A stretch of DNA of 64,000 bases from Anaerolineaceae bacterium (GTDB taxonomy: Bacteria > Chloroflexota > Anaerolineae > Anaerolineales > Villigracilaceae), in NCBI GenBank assembly GCA_009772985.1, contig WOUS01000002.1, forward strand, positions 387,554-451,553, read 5' to 3'. The notes beneath the pieces were generated by a model. It did no database searches, was not told the origin of the DNA, and saw only the letters and a list, made by a program, of their open reading frames with translations. Shown here piece by piece: positions 25,756 to 34,618 of this stretch. A program made the translations under genes and the position numbers. The first letter of the stretch is position 1, and every line of letters begins with the position of its first letter.

Positions 25756-27993
25756 TTAGGAGATGGGAGAGACGCAAACACGAAAACCGAGGTGGTCGAG
25801 GATGAGGCCAGGACCGTAGGAGTCGCGGTACGCGCAGCGCGCGTACCTGCGATTGAAGCTGAACGACCCGCCGCGCCAAACGCGAACGCCGGAAACCTTC
25901 TCATCTTCGCGGCTTTTATCGGCCTTGTAAGGATACTCCTTGAAAAGCGTATGCGTCCACTCCCAGACGTTGCCAACCATATCGGCGATCCCGTAGGGGC
26001 TTTCGCCCTGCGGGTAGGCGTCCACCGGCGTGGTGCCGCCCTTGCGTCCTTCATCGGCATTGCATTTCGTTGGATCGAACTCATTGCCCCACGGCCACTC
26101 GTTGCCGTATTCGCCGCGCGCCGCTTTCTCCCACTGGGCTTCGGTGGGCAGGTGCAGGGTGATGGCACGCGTTTTCAATTCTTCCGCATACGTGGTGTTG
26201 AACCACTTGCAGTAAGCCATCGCGTCGTTCCAGGAAACATTCACGGCCGGGTGGTTTTTCTTCTCATCCCAACCCTTCACCGGGTGCTTCTCCTTCCCGA
26301 TATACGCGGCGTATTCTTCATTTGTCAGGGGGAATTTTGCCATCCAGAAATCGGGCAGTTCAAATGTGTGCTGCGGCTTTTCCCTATCTTGGGCCAGAGA
26401 GTTATCATCCTTGCTGCCCATGATGAACTTGCCCGCCGGGATCTTGATGAATTCGAGGCCGCCAATCGTGATGCGGTTGGCCTCGCCGGTCATAACCTTT
26501 TCCGCGCCGCGCCAGGCTTCTCTTATTGCCTCGCGCAGGCGGGCTTTCTCGCTCTTCAGGGCTTCGAGCGCGGCTTCGGCTTCTGCCATTTTCTCTTCCG
26601 GCTTTTCGACAGGCGGTTCGACCGCACTCGCCACGGGCTTCTGCGGCGGGGCTTCGAGATGGGCAAATGCGTCCAGCGTAACCGAGTCGAATGTCCCGCT
26701 GAAAGCCTTGATCTCGCGCAGCACGCGCCGCAGGCGCATGAATTTTTCGTACTCCCGAAAAACCTTGTTCACCGCATCATCGCCCTTGCCGCCGCCCCAT
26801 TTGAGCGCATCCTGCACAAATTTCAGGCGCAGTTCGAGGTCGTCAATATCGAAAATGCGCTTCTTGAACTCATCCGGCGCGGCGCGCATCAGCACCTGCC
26901 ATCTGGTGAAATCGTCGCGCACCACACCCTCGGCCTGGCCGGTATTTTGCAGGATGGCCCATTGCAGGTTCAGGTCGTTGACAAAAGTTTTGACCTTGCG
27001 CGGATTCAGTTCCGCGCCGGTCACCAGCACCTGCCAGTGTTTCTGCAGTTCCACCTCTACTTTTTCGTCGGTCAGGTAACCTTTCATCGTGTCTGTGACG
27101 ATGGGCGGCAGATCGAAACGCAATTGGATGATCTTTTCGAGATATTCCCTGGCGCTCTCGCCCACCACGCCGCTATCCTTGTAATGGCTGGCCACCGCCT
27201 GCTGGACAACTTCGGTATGCGCCCCCAGCACAAACACACAGCCGGGCTTATCGAGAAAGAGTTTCGCCGCTTCCAACACCTGGACGGTTTTCTCCGGCAG
27301 GCAGCGGTCCAGGTCGTCAATGAAAATTACCAGTACGCCCTTTGCGGGATCGATCTTGTCCACATTCAGTTTGCGATGCACCCAGGCCGCCATCAGTTTG
27401 TCGAAGGCTTCGTCGAACAGGTCCAGCATGGCTGTTTTCTCGGCAAAGGGCGTCGCCTTGGGTTCGCCGGTATTCACGCCAACCCCAACTTCGCCCACTT
27501 TGATGGAGAACCATCCCAAAACCGTATTGATAACGTCCCGGCGCGGGGTGAACGGTTCGAGCAAAGCCGCCGCGCCCTTGCTGACGAAATCATCCTTGAA
27601 CATTTCCTGCACGATGACGCGCACCAATGCAACCAGCAACTGCTCTTCGTCGGCATACTTCCAGGCGTTGAACCACACCGTCCGGCAGACACGAAACCGC
27701 TTTTGCGGAACCTCGTCTTCGTTGACAAACTCCAGCGCCTCCGGTTTGGTTGGGTCGAGCAGGACAACCGTCTGGTCCAACTGGCGCTGGAGACGCCTGA
27801 GCAGCGTAGTCTTCCCCGACCCCCACGCGCCGCTGATGCCGATGGTCAGCGGGGTACGCGTCTCTTTGTCCGCGATCAAGCGCGCCAGCGTGACGGCGAA
27901 CTCGTCAAAGTGGAAATGGGCCTGGTCGCTCTGGGCAAGCGGCAGGTCGTGCAGGATGTGCGGCGTTTCGAAAATCGGTTTCTTTTTCGGCAT
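25756..27993 (-). CDS. KAP-family P-loop NTPase fused to an FGE-sulfatase (C-type-lectin fold) domain
   Basis: The 745-residue protein begins with a KAP NTPase domain: Walker A GAWGSGKTT at residues 55-63 and Walker B VLVIFIDDLDRC near residue 225. An alanine/glutamate-rich coiled coil (about 465-500) leads into an FGE-sulfatase domain (about 510-745): FIKIPAGKFIMGS, LPTEAQWEKAARG, GNVWEWT, then RVWRGGSFSFNRRYARCAYR and GFRVCV. KAP ATPases are often membrane-associated conflict or signalling proteins; no membrane helices are seen here. FGE-like domains with this ending are classic targets of diversity-generating retroelements. The final 40 codons show a run of NNC codons, and a reverse-transcriptase remnant follows. 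A role in phage or cell recognition is inference. Confidence 0.88.
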   Translation of the reverse strand: MPKKKPIFETPHILHDLPLAQSDQAHFHFDEFAVTLARLIADKETRTPLTIGISGAWGSGKTTLLRRLQRQLDQTVVLLDPTKPEALEFVNEDEVPQKRFRVCRTVWFNAWKYADEEQLLVALVRVIVQEMFKDDFVSKGAAALLEPFTPRRDVINTVLGWFSIKVGEVGVGVNTGEPKATPFAEKTAMLDLFDEAFDKLMAAWVHRKLNVDKIDPAKGVLVIFIDDLDRCLPEKTVQVLEAAKLFLDKPGCVFVLGAHTEVVQQAVASHYKDSGVVGESAREYLEKIIQLRFDLPPIVTDTMKGYLTDEKVEVELQKHWQVLVTGAELNPRKVKTFVNDLNLQWAILQNTGQAEGVVRDDFTRWQVLMRAAPDEFKKRIFDIDDLELRLKFVQDALKWGGGKGDDAVNKVFREYEKFMRLRRVLREIKAFSGTFDSVTLDAFAHLEAPPQKPVASAVEPPVEKPEEKMAEAEAALEALKSEKARLREAIREAWRGAEKVMTGEANRITIGGLEFIKIPAGKFIMGSKDDNSLAQDREKPQHTFELPDFWMAKFPLTNEEYAAYIGKEKHPVKGWDEKKNHPAVNVSWNDAMAYCKWFNTTYAEELKTRAITLHLPTEAQWEKAARGEYGNEWPWGNEFDPTKCNADEGRKGGTTPVDAYPQGESPYGIADMVGNVWEWTHTLFKEYPYKADKSREDEKVSGVRVWRGGSFSFNRRYARCAYRDSYGPGLILDHLGFRVCVSPIS
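25780..25884 (-). other. Candidate DGR variable region (VR) of the KAP-FGE gene
   Basis: Between the conserved WRGGS and GFRV blocks, seven consecutive codons (25789-25809) are GGC CTC ATC CTC GAC CAC CTC, and nearby ones are TTC, AGC, TAC, GAC and TCC. All are one adenine-targeted step from AAC, the codon that dominates template repeats. No template repeat was seen in this window. Confidence 0.6.
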
Positions 27994-28053
27994 GGCAGAA
28001 CCCCTTGCTGGAAAGGATGAACACCATCATTGTACAACAAAATCCATGGTTAT

Positions 28054-28086
28054 AGACCCTAAAGGTCTTGGAGACCTTTAGGGTCT
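28054..28086. repeat. Perfect palindrome between hemW and KAP-FGE
   Basis: AGACCCTAAAGGTC and GACCTTTAGGGTCT form a 14-bp perfect stem with loop TTGGA. There is no T tract, so it may be a dispersed palindrome rather than a terminator. Confidence 0.75.
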
Positions 28087-28093
28087 GAGCGTG

Positions 28094-29302
28094 TCAATCC
28101 ACGAAGCGTATGAAAACCTGGTTGCCGAGCAGGCGGGCGCGCTTCGTGAGGCGGATTATGCCCTCACCCCCGGCCCCTCTCCCAAAAGCGGGAGAGGGGG
28201 GCAACACCCACTCCAGCAGTCCCAGCCCAAGCAACTCATCAATTTCCTTCCCAAACACGTCCGTCACCGGGACCCCGAACCGGGCCGCGAAATCCGCGGC
28301 GGAGACGCCCTCGCTCGTTAACCGCAGGCCGAGCATCATGGTCTCCTGCATTTCACTTCGGACGGTGGACGGTAGACGGTTGACCGTCGCTGGCGAAAAA
28401 GGAAATTCGATGTTCACGGTTCGAGATTCTGGATTCGTGAGGCGTTCGATATAGGTTTTGATGCGCAGCACGTTGGAATAGCGCACGCCCGCCGCGTATC
28501 CGTGCGCTCCCGCGCCGAAGCCGAGGTAGGGCTGGTTGCGCCAGGTCTGCAAGTTGTGTTCGCACTGAAAACCAGGCTTCGCCCAGTTCGAAATTTCATA
28601 TTGTTCGTATCCGCTGGCGGACAGGAAATCCCCCGCCCACTCATACATCTCCGCCGCCGCGTCCGCATCCGGGACCGGGAGCAGGCCGCGCGCCGCCCAG
28701 CGCCCGAACGGCGTGCCATGCTCCACGGTCAGCGCGTAGAGCGAGAGGTGCTCCGGGGCCAGTCCCACGGCGCGTTTAACGGTGGCAGACCACCGGTCCA
28801 GGGACTGCTGCGGGAGGCCGAAGATGAGGTCGAGGTTCAGGTTCTCGAACCCGGCGCGGCGCGCCCAGGTCACGGCGTCGAACACGTCGAATGGATCGTG
28901 GATGCGTTCCAGTTGGCGCAACTCGTTCGCGTGGAAGGACTGGACGCCGAAACTGATGCGGTTGAAGCCGAGCGAGCGCAGGTCGCGGAGAGTGTCGAGG
29001 CTGACCGTGCCGGGGTTGGCTTCCAAAGAAGTCTCGAGGTCTGACAGGTCGAAATGGCCGCGGAGGGCGCGGAAGATTTGCTCGAATTGTTTCGACGTGA
29101 GCAGCGACGGAGTGCCGCCGCCAAAAAATATCGTATGCACGGCCAATTGTTCCGGGGCAGAATGGGCAACCGATTCGATTTCCCGAACCAGCGCGTCCAC
29201 ATAATCGGGAATGAGCGCTTCCTGCCCGGCGTAGGTGTTGAAATCGCAGTAGGCGCAGCGGTGCTTGCAAAAAGGAACGTGGAGGTAAAGAGAATAGATC
29301 AT
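28094..29302 (-). CDS. hemW: Radical SAM heme chaperone HemW
   Basis: The 402-residue protein has the HemW radical-SAM signature CKHRCAYC (Cys12, Cys16, Cys19) after IYSLYLHVPF, and FFGGGTPSLL, EANPGTV and RISFGVQSF blocks. HemW hands heme to target enzymes. Two stretches are foreign to the family: a segment near residue 310 encoded by a GACGGT repeat tract (28360-28390) and PPSPAFGRGAGGEG near the C-terminus encoded by a palindromic repeat (28161-28201). The normal family ending (LTKRARLLGNQVFIRFV) resumes afterwards, so both insertions are in frame. It overlaps the upstream MFS gene by ATGA. Confidence 0.9.
   Translation of the reverse strand: MIYSLYLHVPFCKHRCAYCDFNTYAGQEALIPDYVDALVREIESVAHSAPEQLAVHTIFFGGGTPSLLTSKQFEQIFRALRGHFDLSDLETSLEANPGTVSLDTLRDLRSLGFNRISFGVQSFHANELRQLERIHDPFDVFDAVTWARRAGFENLNLDLIFGLPQQSLDRWSATVKRAVGLAPEHLSLYALTVEHGTPFGRWAARGLLPVPDADAAAEMYEWAGDFLSASGYEQYEISNWAKPGFQCEHNLQTWRNQPYLGFGAGAHGYAAGVRYSNVLRIKTYIERLTNPESRTVNIEFPFSPATVNRLPSTVRSEMQETMMLGLRLTSEGVSAADFAARFGVPVTDVFGKEIDELLGLGLLEWVLPPSPAFGRGAGGEGIIRLTKRARLLGNQVFIRFVD
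28161..28201. repeat. CCCCTCTCCC palindromic repeat inside hemW
   Basis: CCCCTCTCCC and GGGAGAGGGG flank an AAAAGC loop. This repeat type is normally intergenic but is translated here as PPSPAFGRGAGGEG. Confidence 0.75.
28360..28390. repeat. GACGGT-type tract inside hemW
   Basis: The segment reads GGACGGTGGACGGTAGACGG followed by TTGACCGTCG. It is translated in frame as part of PATVNRLPSTVRSE. Confidence 0.6.
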
Positions 29303-30528
29303 GGAGAATGGTTAATGGCAGTTGAGTTGCGGCGCGGCAGGCCGAGGAGCAGGGCAAGGGGCCCGGCCAGCAGGAGCCAGATGGCAACGCGCAGGCCGAA
29401 GGCGTCGGCGGCGAGGCCGATGCCGAGCGGCAGGAGTCCGCCAACGAGGCCGGTGACGTTCCCCAGCGCCATCACCGTCCCGGATTGGCCGGGCAGGGCG
29501 GAGTAGAGGCGGCCTTTCAGGATGGCGTACCAGCCGGAGTTGAAGAAGCCGAGCAGGCCGACCAGCGCCAGTTTAAGCCAGACTTGCGGGATGAGCAGGA
29601 AGGCCGGGAAAAGCAGGAGTTCGAGCGCCACGCTGAGGTGCAGGTAGGTCAGGCCGTCCACTTTTTCCAGAAGCGGGATGAGCAGGAAGTCGCCGAGCAG
29701 TCCGAAGACCAGCCAGACGAAGACCGCGCCCGCGGCCTGGGTCTCGGTCAGGCCGGCCACGTCGTGAAAGTAGAGCGCCAGGAAGCCCAGCAGGACGTCG
29801 AGCATCAGGTCGGAGAATTCGAGCAGCGCCAGCCAGCGAAGAACGTTCTTATTTCGTAAAGCGTAAAACGTAACGCGAAAACCGTCGAGCAAACCAGTGA
29901 AAGAGGGGATTTTTGGCAGGTTGGAAGCATCGCGCGGGATCTTGCGCCAGGCGAGCAGGAGCACGATCCCGGCCAGGAAGGCCAGCGCCAGGAACACGCC
30001 GCGCCAGCCGAAGCCGAGCGCCGACAGTCCCACCAGCAGCGGCGGACCGAGGACTACGCCCAGCGACCCGGCGAAGGTCCAGCGCGCCATGTTGTGGTCG
30101 TGGCGGGACGGATCGCGGTCCATCAGGGTGGCCTGCGACAGGCTGACGAACGCGCCCGAGGCGGGATAGAAAAGACAAAATGCGAAAAGCAAAAGAACGA
30201 AACTGACGCTCAGGCTGGTCAGCAGGAGCGCCAGCACGAAGCAAATCCCGCCGCCGAGAATGAGCAGCCGGCGCTTCCAGACATCGCCGAGAACGCCCAG
30301 GAACGGCTCGACGATGGTGGAGACGATCCCCGGCACGGTCAGCAGGATACCGATCTGGGTGTAGTTCAGGCCCAGTTCGGTCTGGATGAACGGCCAGGCG
30401 GCGCCGGTCACGCCGAAGACGAGTTCGTCGAGGAATTCGATGAGGAGGAAAGGGAGATTTGTCACAGACGCCGACCGCAGGTCACAAAAGTCACATCTTT
30501 TCTGCAACGGATTTGTTAATTCAATCAT
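29299..30528 (-). CDS. Major facilitator superfamily transporter
   Basis: The 409-residue protein has 12 hydrophobic segments, a typical loop GVLGDVWKRRLLILGG after helix 2-3 and a second half starting around residue 205. It is a drug- or sugar-type MFS exporter without evident substrate. The start ATG 30528 (MIELTNPLQ) gives a sensible N-terminus; the longer frame to 30618 crosses the promoter region of the divergent gene. The central loop GFRVTFYALRNKN is encoded by a degenerate CGTAAAACG repeat tract at 29854-29880. It overlaps hemW by four bases. Confidence 0.83.
   Translation of the reverse strand: MIELTNPLQKRCDFCDLRSASVTNLPFLLIEFLDELVFGVTGAAWPFIQTELGLNYTQIGILLTVPGIVSTIVEPFLGVLGDVWKRRLLILGGGICFVLALLLTSLSVSFVLLLFAFCLFYPASGAFVSLSQATLMDRDPSRHDHNMARWTFAGSLGVVLGPPLLVGLSALGFGWRGVFLALAFLAGIVLLLAWRKIPRDASNLPKIPSFTGLLDGFRVTFYALRNKNVLRWLALLEFSDLMLDVLLGFLALYFHDVAGLTETQAAGAVFVWLVFGLLGDFLLIPLLEKVDGLTYLHLSVALELLLFPAFLLIPQVWLKLALVGLLGFFNSGWYAILKGRLYSALPGQSGTVMALGNVTGLVGGLLPLGIGLAADAFGLRVAIWLLLAGPLALLLGLPRRNSTAINHSP
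29854..29880. repeat. CGTAAAACG-type tract inside MFS gene
   Basis: CGTAAAGCGTAAAACGTAAC is translated in frame within the central cytoplasmic loop of the transporter. Confidence 0.55.
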
Positions 30529-30585
30529 AACAGATTCCCGGCCAGGCATTGGTACAATTGGCCCATCCCATGTGTGAGGTGTGCT

Positions 30586-31908
30586 ATGACAACGAACATC
30601 AACGAAGCAAAACTGCATAAGCGTCAGAAGTGGGCATGGTACATGTATGACTTTGGCAATTCCGCCTATGCTGCGGTCATCCTCCTGGCGGTATTTTCCA
30701 AGTACTTTGTCGAGGTGGTAGCCAAAGACGCGAGTCTGCCCGGTACGACACTATGGAACTATGCAGTCGTGATTGCAGCGGTGATCGTGGCGCTGATTTC
30801 CCCCGTTCTGGGAACGATTGCCGATTTCTCAAGGTCGAAGAAGAAATTGCTGTTCATATTTACCGCCATCGCAGTTATGTTTACTGGACTGCTCTTTTTC
30901 GTTCAGGGCGGGGATGTCTTCCTGGCAATGACTTTCTTCATCCTGGCCGAAATTGGTTACCGGGCGTCCCAGGTATTTTACGATTCGCTGCTTGTGGATA
31001 TCTCTACCCCTGAGACCATCGGTAAAATATCCGGCAATGGCTGGGCCATGGGAATGCTCGGCGGGATTGTCTGCCTGGTGATCATTCTTATCCCGATCCA
31101 GGTGATTGGAGGCGCTTTGATGGTGCGCCTTGCATTTATCATCACCGCGTTGTTCTTCCTGATCTCATCCATCCCTGTGTTTTTATTGGTCAAGCAGGTC
31201 AACGAACCCGAAACCCTTCCCGCCGGAATGTCCACCATCCGCATGGCATTCAAGAAACTCGCCGAGACCTTCAAGAACGTGAAACGCTACAAGGAATTCA
31301 TCAAGTACGCGCTGGCATTCCTGATCTACAACGATGGGATCATGATGCTGATGGACAATGCGGCTCTCATCGCAGCCATCCTTTTCGGTTTCAAGACCTC
31401 CGAATTGATCGTCCTGATCATTATCCTGCAAGTGGCAGGGGCGGCTGGTTCCTTCCTCTTCGGCTGGATCTCCAACAAATACAGCAGCAAGCAGGCGATT
31501 GTTTATGCGCTCATCATGTTGATGGCCGTGATCGGTTGTCTCTATATCACAGATTCCAAGACACTCTTTTATTTCATTGGCGCGCTGGCCGGTTTCTCGC
31601 TTTCCGGTGTGCAGGCAGTCAGCCGCACCATGGTCAGCCAGCTTTCACCCAAAACAAAGACAACCGAATTTTTCGGGTTCCTGTCTGTCGCAGGACGCAC
31701 ATCCACTGCGATTGGACCGTTCGTGTTCGGCACCACATTCGCGCTAATGCTCACCTGGTATACCAATCGTAATTTTGCTGTGGATATCGCGAACAAAAAC
31801 GCGATGTACTGGGCGATTGGCACCGTGGTGGCGTTCCTGGTAATCGGCCTTATCTTCCTCTTGAGAGTGAAGAAGGTCACGCATAAGACTCCGATCAACT
31901 TCGATTGA
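30586..31908 (+). CDS. UMF1-family MFS transporter (Atg22-like)
   Basis: The 440-residue protein opens with KRQKWAWYMYDFGNSAYAAVILLAVF, the hallmark of the UMF1/Atg22-like permeases, and has about 12 membrane helices with the loop IADFSRSKKKLL. Atg22 exports amino acids from the yeast vacuole; bacterial substrates are not established. ATG 30586 is preferred because GAGGT lies five bases upstream. It is divergent from the MFS gene ending at 29299 and followed 24 bases later by plsC. Confidence 0.87.
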   Translation: MTTNINEAKLHKRQKWAWYMYDFGNSAYAAVILLAVFSKYFVEVVAKDASLPGTTLWNYAVVIAAVIVALISPVLGTIADFSRSKKKLLFIFTAIAVMFTGLLFFVQGGDVFLAMTFFILAEIGYRASQVFYDSLLVDISTPETIGKISGNGWAMGMLGGIVCLVIILIPIQVIGGALMVRLAFIITALFFLISSIPVFLLVKQVNEPETLPAGMSTIRMAFKKLAETFKNVKRYKEFIKYALAFLIYNDGIMMLMDNAALIAAILFGFKTSELIVLIIILQVAGAAGSFLFGWISNKYSSKQAIVYALIMLMAVIGCLYITDSKTLFYFIGALAGFSLSGVQAVSRTMVSQLSPKTKTTEFFGFLSVAGRTSTAIGPFVFGTTFALMLTWYTNRNFAVDIANKNAMYWAIGTVVAFLVIGLIFLLRVKKVTHKTPINFD

Positions 31909-31932
31909 CGAGACGAACCCCCAATTAATTCT

Positions 31933-32685
31933 ATGGCTGAGAAACTCCACCCCTTCCGCCGGCGGCCGGTGCGCTTCGTGTTGAAACAACTGTCCATCCC
32001 GGCCTTCGCCCTGCTGACGCGCCTCGAAATCAACGGCGCGGAAAACCTGCCCGACAAAGGCCCCCTGCTGCTGGTGGGCAACCATTTCAGTTTCATTGAC
32101 CCGGTGGCCTTCGTCCGCTTTGCGCCCTGGCCGATCGAATTCGTCGGCGGGGCAGTCACGCCGCACGCCCCGCTCTGGACGCGCATCATCCCCTTCCTGT
32201 GGGGCTACCACAAACTCTACCGGGGGACCGGGTCACGCGCCGCCCTACAGGCCGCGGAAAACATCCTGAAGAACGACGGCATCCTGGGGATTTTCCCCGA
32301 GGCCGGGAACTGGGCCACCATCCTGCGTCCGGCCCGCCCCGGGACCGCGTACCTGGCAGCCCGCACCGGCGCGCCCATCCTGCCCGTCGGGCTGGACGGG
32401 TTCACCGAAGTGTTCCCCTCGCTGTTTCGCGGCCGGCGCGCCCGCGTGACCGTCAACATCGGCAAGCCGTTCGGACCGTTCACCGCCTCCGGGTCCGGGC
32501 GCGAACGCCGCGCCCAGCTGGACGAGATCGGCCACGAGATCATGCGTCACATCGCTCCGTTGCTGCCGCCCGAAAAGCGCGGCCACTACTCCGACGATCC
32601 CGCCATCCGGGAGGCCGCCAAAGGGACCGAGATCTATCCCTGGGCAGATAAAGTGGAGGGGGAAGTGGTGGGCGAAATCCACTAA
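31933..32685 (+). CDS. plsC: 1-acyl-sn-glycerol-3-phosphate acyltransferase family protein
   Basis: The 250-residue protein has acyltransferase motif I NHFSFIDP (the NHxxxxD box), motif II around LYRGTGSRAAL and motif III IFPEAGNW. It would add the second acyl chain to lysophosphatidate at the inner face of the membrane. It lies 24 bases after the UMF1 permease gene and ends before a strong hairpin terminator. Confidence 0.87.
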   Translation: MAEKLHPFRRRPVRFVLKQLSIPAFALLTRLEINGAENLPDKGPLLLVGNHFSFIDPVAFVRFAPWPIEFVGGAVTPHAPLWTRIIPFLWGYHKLYRGTGSRAALQAAENILKNDGILGIFPEAGNWATILRPARPGTAYLAARTGAPILPVGLDGFTEVFPSLFRGRRARVTVNIGKPFGPFTASGSGRERRAQLDEIGHEIMRHIAPLLPPEKRGHYSDDPAIREAAKGTEIYPWADKVEGEVVGEIH

Positions 32686-32687
32686 CC

Positions 32688-32715
32688 ATACGGGCGGCCG
32701 CTTGGCCGCCCGTAT
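32688..32715 (+). terminator. Hairpin terminator after plsC
   Basis: ATACGGGCGGCC and GGCCGCCCGTAT form a 12-bp perfect stem with loop GCTT, followed by CTTTG. The T tract is short. Confidence 0.65.
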
Positions 32716-32778
32716 CTTTGCAGGCAGGTTCGAGGCTTCGCCGTGAGCGCTCAGCCGAACGGTCCGGCCCCGAAGCGA

Positions 32779-34617
32779 TTACCCCTGTTTCAAATGGTAG
32801 GGAATGTCAATAATCACCCGCCCGTATCCACGCTGGCTGCGGCGATACAACAGGGCGGCTTTTAACAGCCAGGCAGTCTGGTTGTGCAACAGGTTCTGCC
32901 ACCAGTGGGGAGGAACGAACTCGGGCAAAATGACCGCGGAAAGCCGCCCGTCATTACGCTGTTCGTCGGTCTCGTCGAGATACTTGATCAACGGGCCGAC
33001 AATCGAACGGTAGGGCGAAGGGACAACCGCCATCGGCACATCCGGCCACCATTGCTCCCAGGTGGCGCGCATTTTGTCGCCTGCGCCGGGTTCCAGTTCG
33101 ACATACACCGCCGTCACTTCATTGGAAATCGAACGGGCAAAGTTGACCGCATCCACCATGGCGCGATGGACGCCGAAAATTGGTATCACCACCCGCAGAG
33201 GCGGCGCCGGTTTCAAGGATGGCGGCAGGCCGCGCAGGGTGAGTTCACCTGCCATTTTTTTATAATGCACCCTGATTTGCAGGAATATAAAAACCAGGAG
33301 CGGGATAAAAATAATTGTTATCCATGCGCCCTGCGCGAATTTGCTGATCCCCACCACCAGCAGGGCGCTGGCGGTGGCCAGCGCGCCCACGCCATTGATC
33401 GCCGCTTTGACAGCCCAGGCCCGGCCGCGCTCCCGCCACCAGTGCAGCACCATGCCGGCCTGCGAGAGGGTAAATGCCAGGAAGGCCCCGATCGCGAACA
33501 ATGGCACCAGGGCATGGGTATCGCCATTGAAAACAACGATCAGGATTCCTGAGACCACCGACAAGACCAGGATACCGTTCGAAAATACCAGGCGGTCGCC
33601 CAGGCTGTTAAACTGGCGGGGCAAAAAGCCGTCTTCGGCCAGGATGGCGGCTACGCGCGGGAAGCCCGCAAAACTGGTATTGGCCGCCACGGCCAGGATC
33701 AACAAGGTGGTGGCCTGGATCACATAATAAGCCAGGCCGCTCCCCAGGAGACGCCGCGCCAGGGCGGAAAGAATGGTCTCCTGCGGACCGGCAACCACGC
33801 CCAGGAACTGCGTCAGCCCGATGCTGCCGAGGAAGAGAACGCCCATCAGAAGCGCCATGGCGATCAGTGTCCGCCCCGCGTTTTTCGCTGCGGGCGGGCG
33901 GAAGGAAGGCACGCCGTTGCTGATCGATTCGATGCCGGTCAGCGCGGTGCAGCCGGTGGAAAAGGCATGCAGGATGAGCAAAATCGTCAGCGGCTGGACA
34001 GCCGCCGGCGCGCTGACCGCCGCTGAAGGCCCCTCGACCGCCAGCCGGATCAGTCCGTAAACGATCATCAGCAGGTACGTGCCCAGGAATAAATACACCG
34101 GGATGGACATCACTGTGCCGGCCTCGCGCAGGCCGCGCAGGTTTGCCAGCGTGATCACCACCAACAGGGCCAGGGCAATCATTACCTTGTGCGTCCAGAG
34201 GGCCGGAAATGCCGAGGCAATCGCCGCCACGCCCGCGGTCACACTGACCGCCACGTTCAGGATGTAGTCAATCAGCAGGGCGGCCCCGGCAACCAGCCCC
34301 GGATACGTCCCCAGGTTCGAGCGCGCCACCACGTACGACCCGCCCCCGGAGGGATACCCGTGCAGGGTCTGGAAATAGGACAGCGAGACAATCATCAGCA
34401 GGCCGACAATGACCAGCCCGATCGGCCAGGCCATGCTCAGCCCGGCGGCCCCGGCGATCACCAGCCCGAGATAGATTTCCTGGTTGGCATAGGCGATGGA
34501 TGAAAGTGCGTCCGGGGAAAAGGCCGCCAGGGCGCGGATCTTGTTCAATTTTTCGTGGGCGGATTGCTGTGTGGGCAGCGGCGGGCCGATCAGAATATCG
34601 CGGATGCGATTGAACAT
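32779..34617 (-). CDS. APC-superfamily amino acid permease
   Basis: The 612-residue protein starts RALAAFSPDALSSIAYANQE, the pattern of the large APC-type permeases, and has 12 membrane helices up to about residue 450. The last 150 residues form a soluble domain with LRVVIPIFGVHRAMVDAVNFARSISNEVTAVYVE, reminiscent of a USP-like nucleotide-binding fold. An amino acid or K+-type substrate is possible. ATG 34617 is chosen because upstream codons read into the neighbouring gene's end. Confidence 0.85.
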   Translation of the reverse strand: MFNRIRDILIGPPLPTQQSAHEKLNKIRALAAFSPDALSSIAYANQEIYLGLVIAGAAGLSMAWPIGLVIVGLLMIVSLSYFQTLHGYPSGGGSYVVARSNLGTYPGLVAGAALLIDYILNVAVSVTAGVAAIASAFPALWTHKVMIALALLVVITLANLRGLREAGTVMSIPVYLFLGTYLLMIVYGLIRLAVEGPSAAVSAPAAVQPLTILLILHAFSTGCTALTGIESISNGVPSFRPPAAKNAGRTLIAMALLMGVLFLGSIGLTQFLGVVAGPQETILSALARRLLGSGLAYYVIQATTLLILAVAANTSFAGFPRVAAILAEDGFLPRQFNSLGDRLVFSNGILVLSVVSGILIVVFNGDTHALVPLFAIGAFLAFTLSQAGMVLHWWRERGRAWAVKAAINGVGALATASALLVVGISKFAQGAWITIIFIPLLVFIFLQIRVHYKKMAGELTLRGLPPSLKPAPPLRVVIPIFGVHRAMVDAVNFARSISNEVTAVYVELEPGAGDKMRATWEQWWPDVPMAVVPSPYRSIVGPLIKYLDETDEQRNDGRLSAVILPEFVPPHWWQNLLHNQTAWLLKAALLYRRSQRGYGRVIIDIPYHLKQG

Positions 34618-34618
34618 A

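Noticed and set aside
28054..28086. Palindrome as the hemW terminator
   Set aside because: It lacks a T tract and shares its look with other dispersed palindromes, so it is listed as a repeat.
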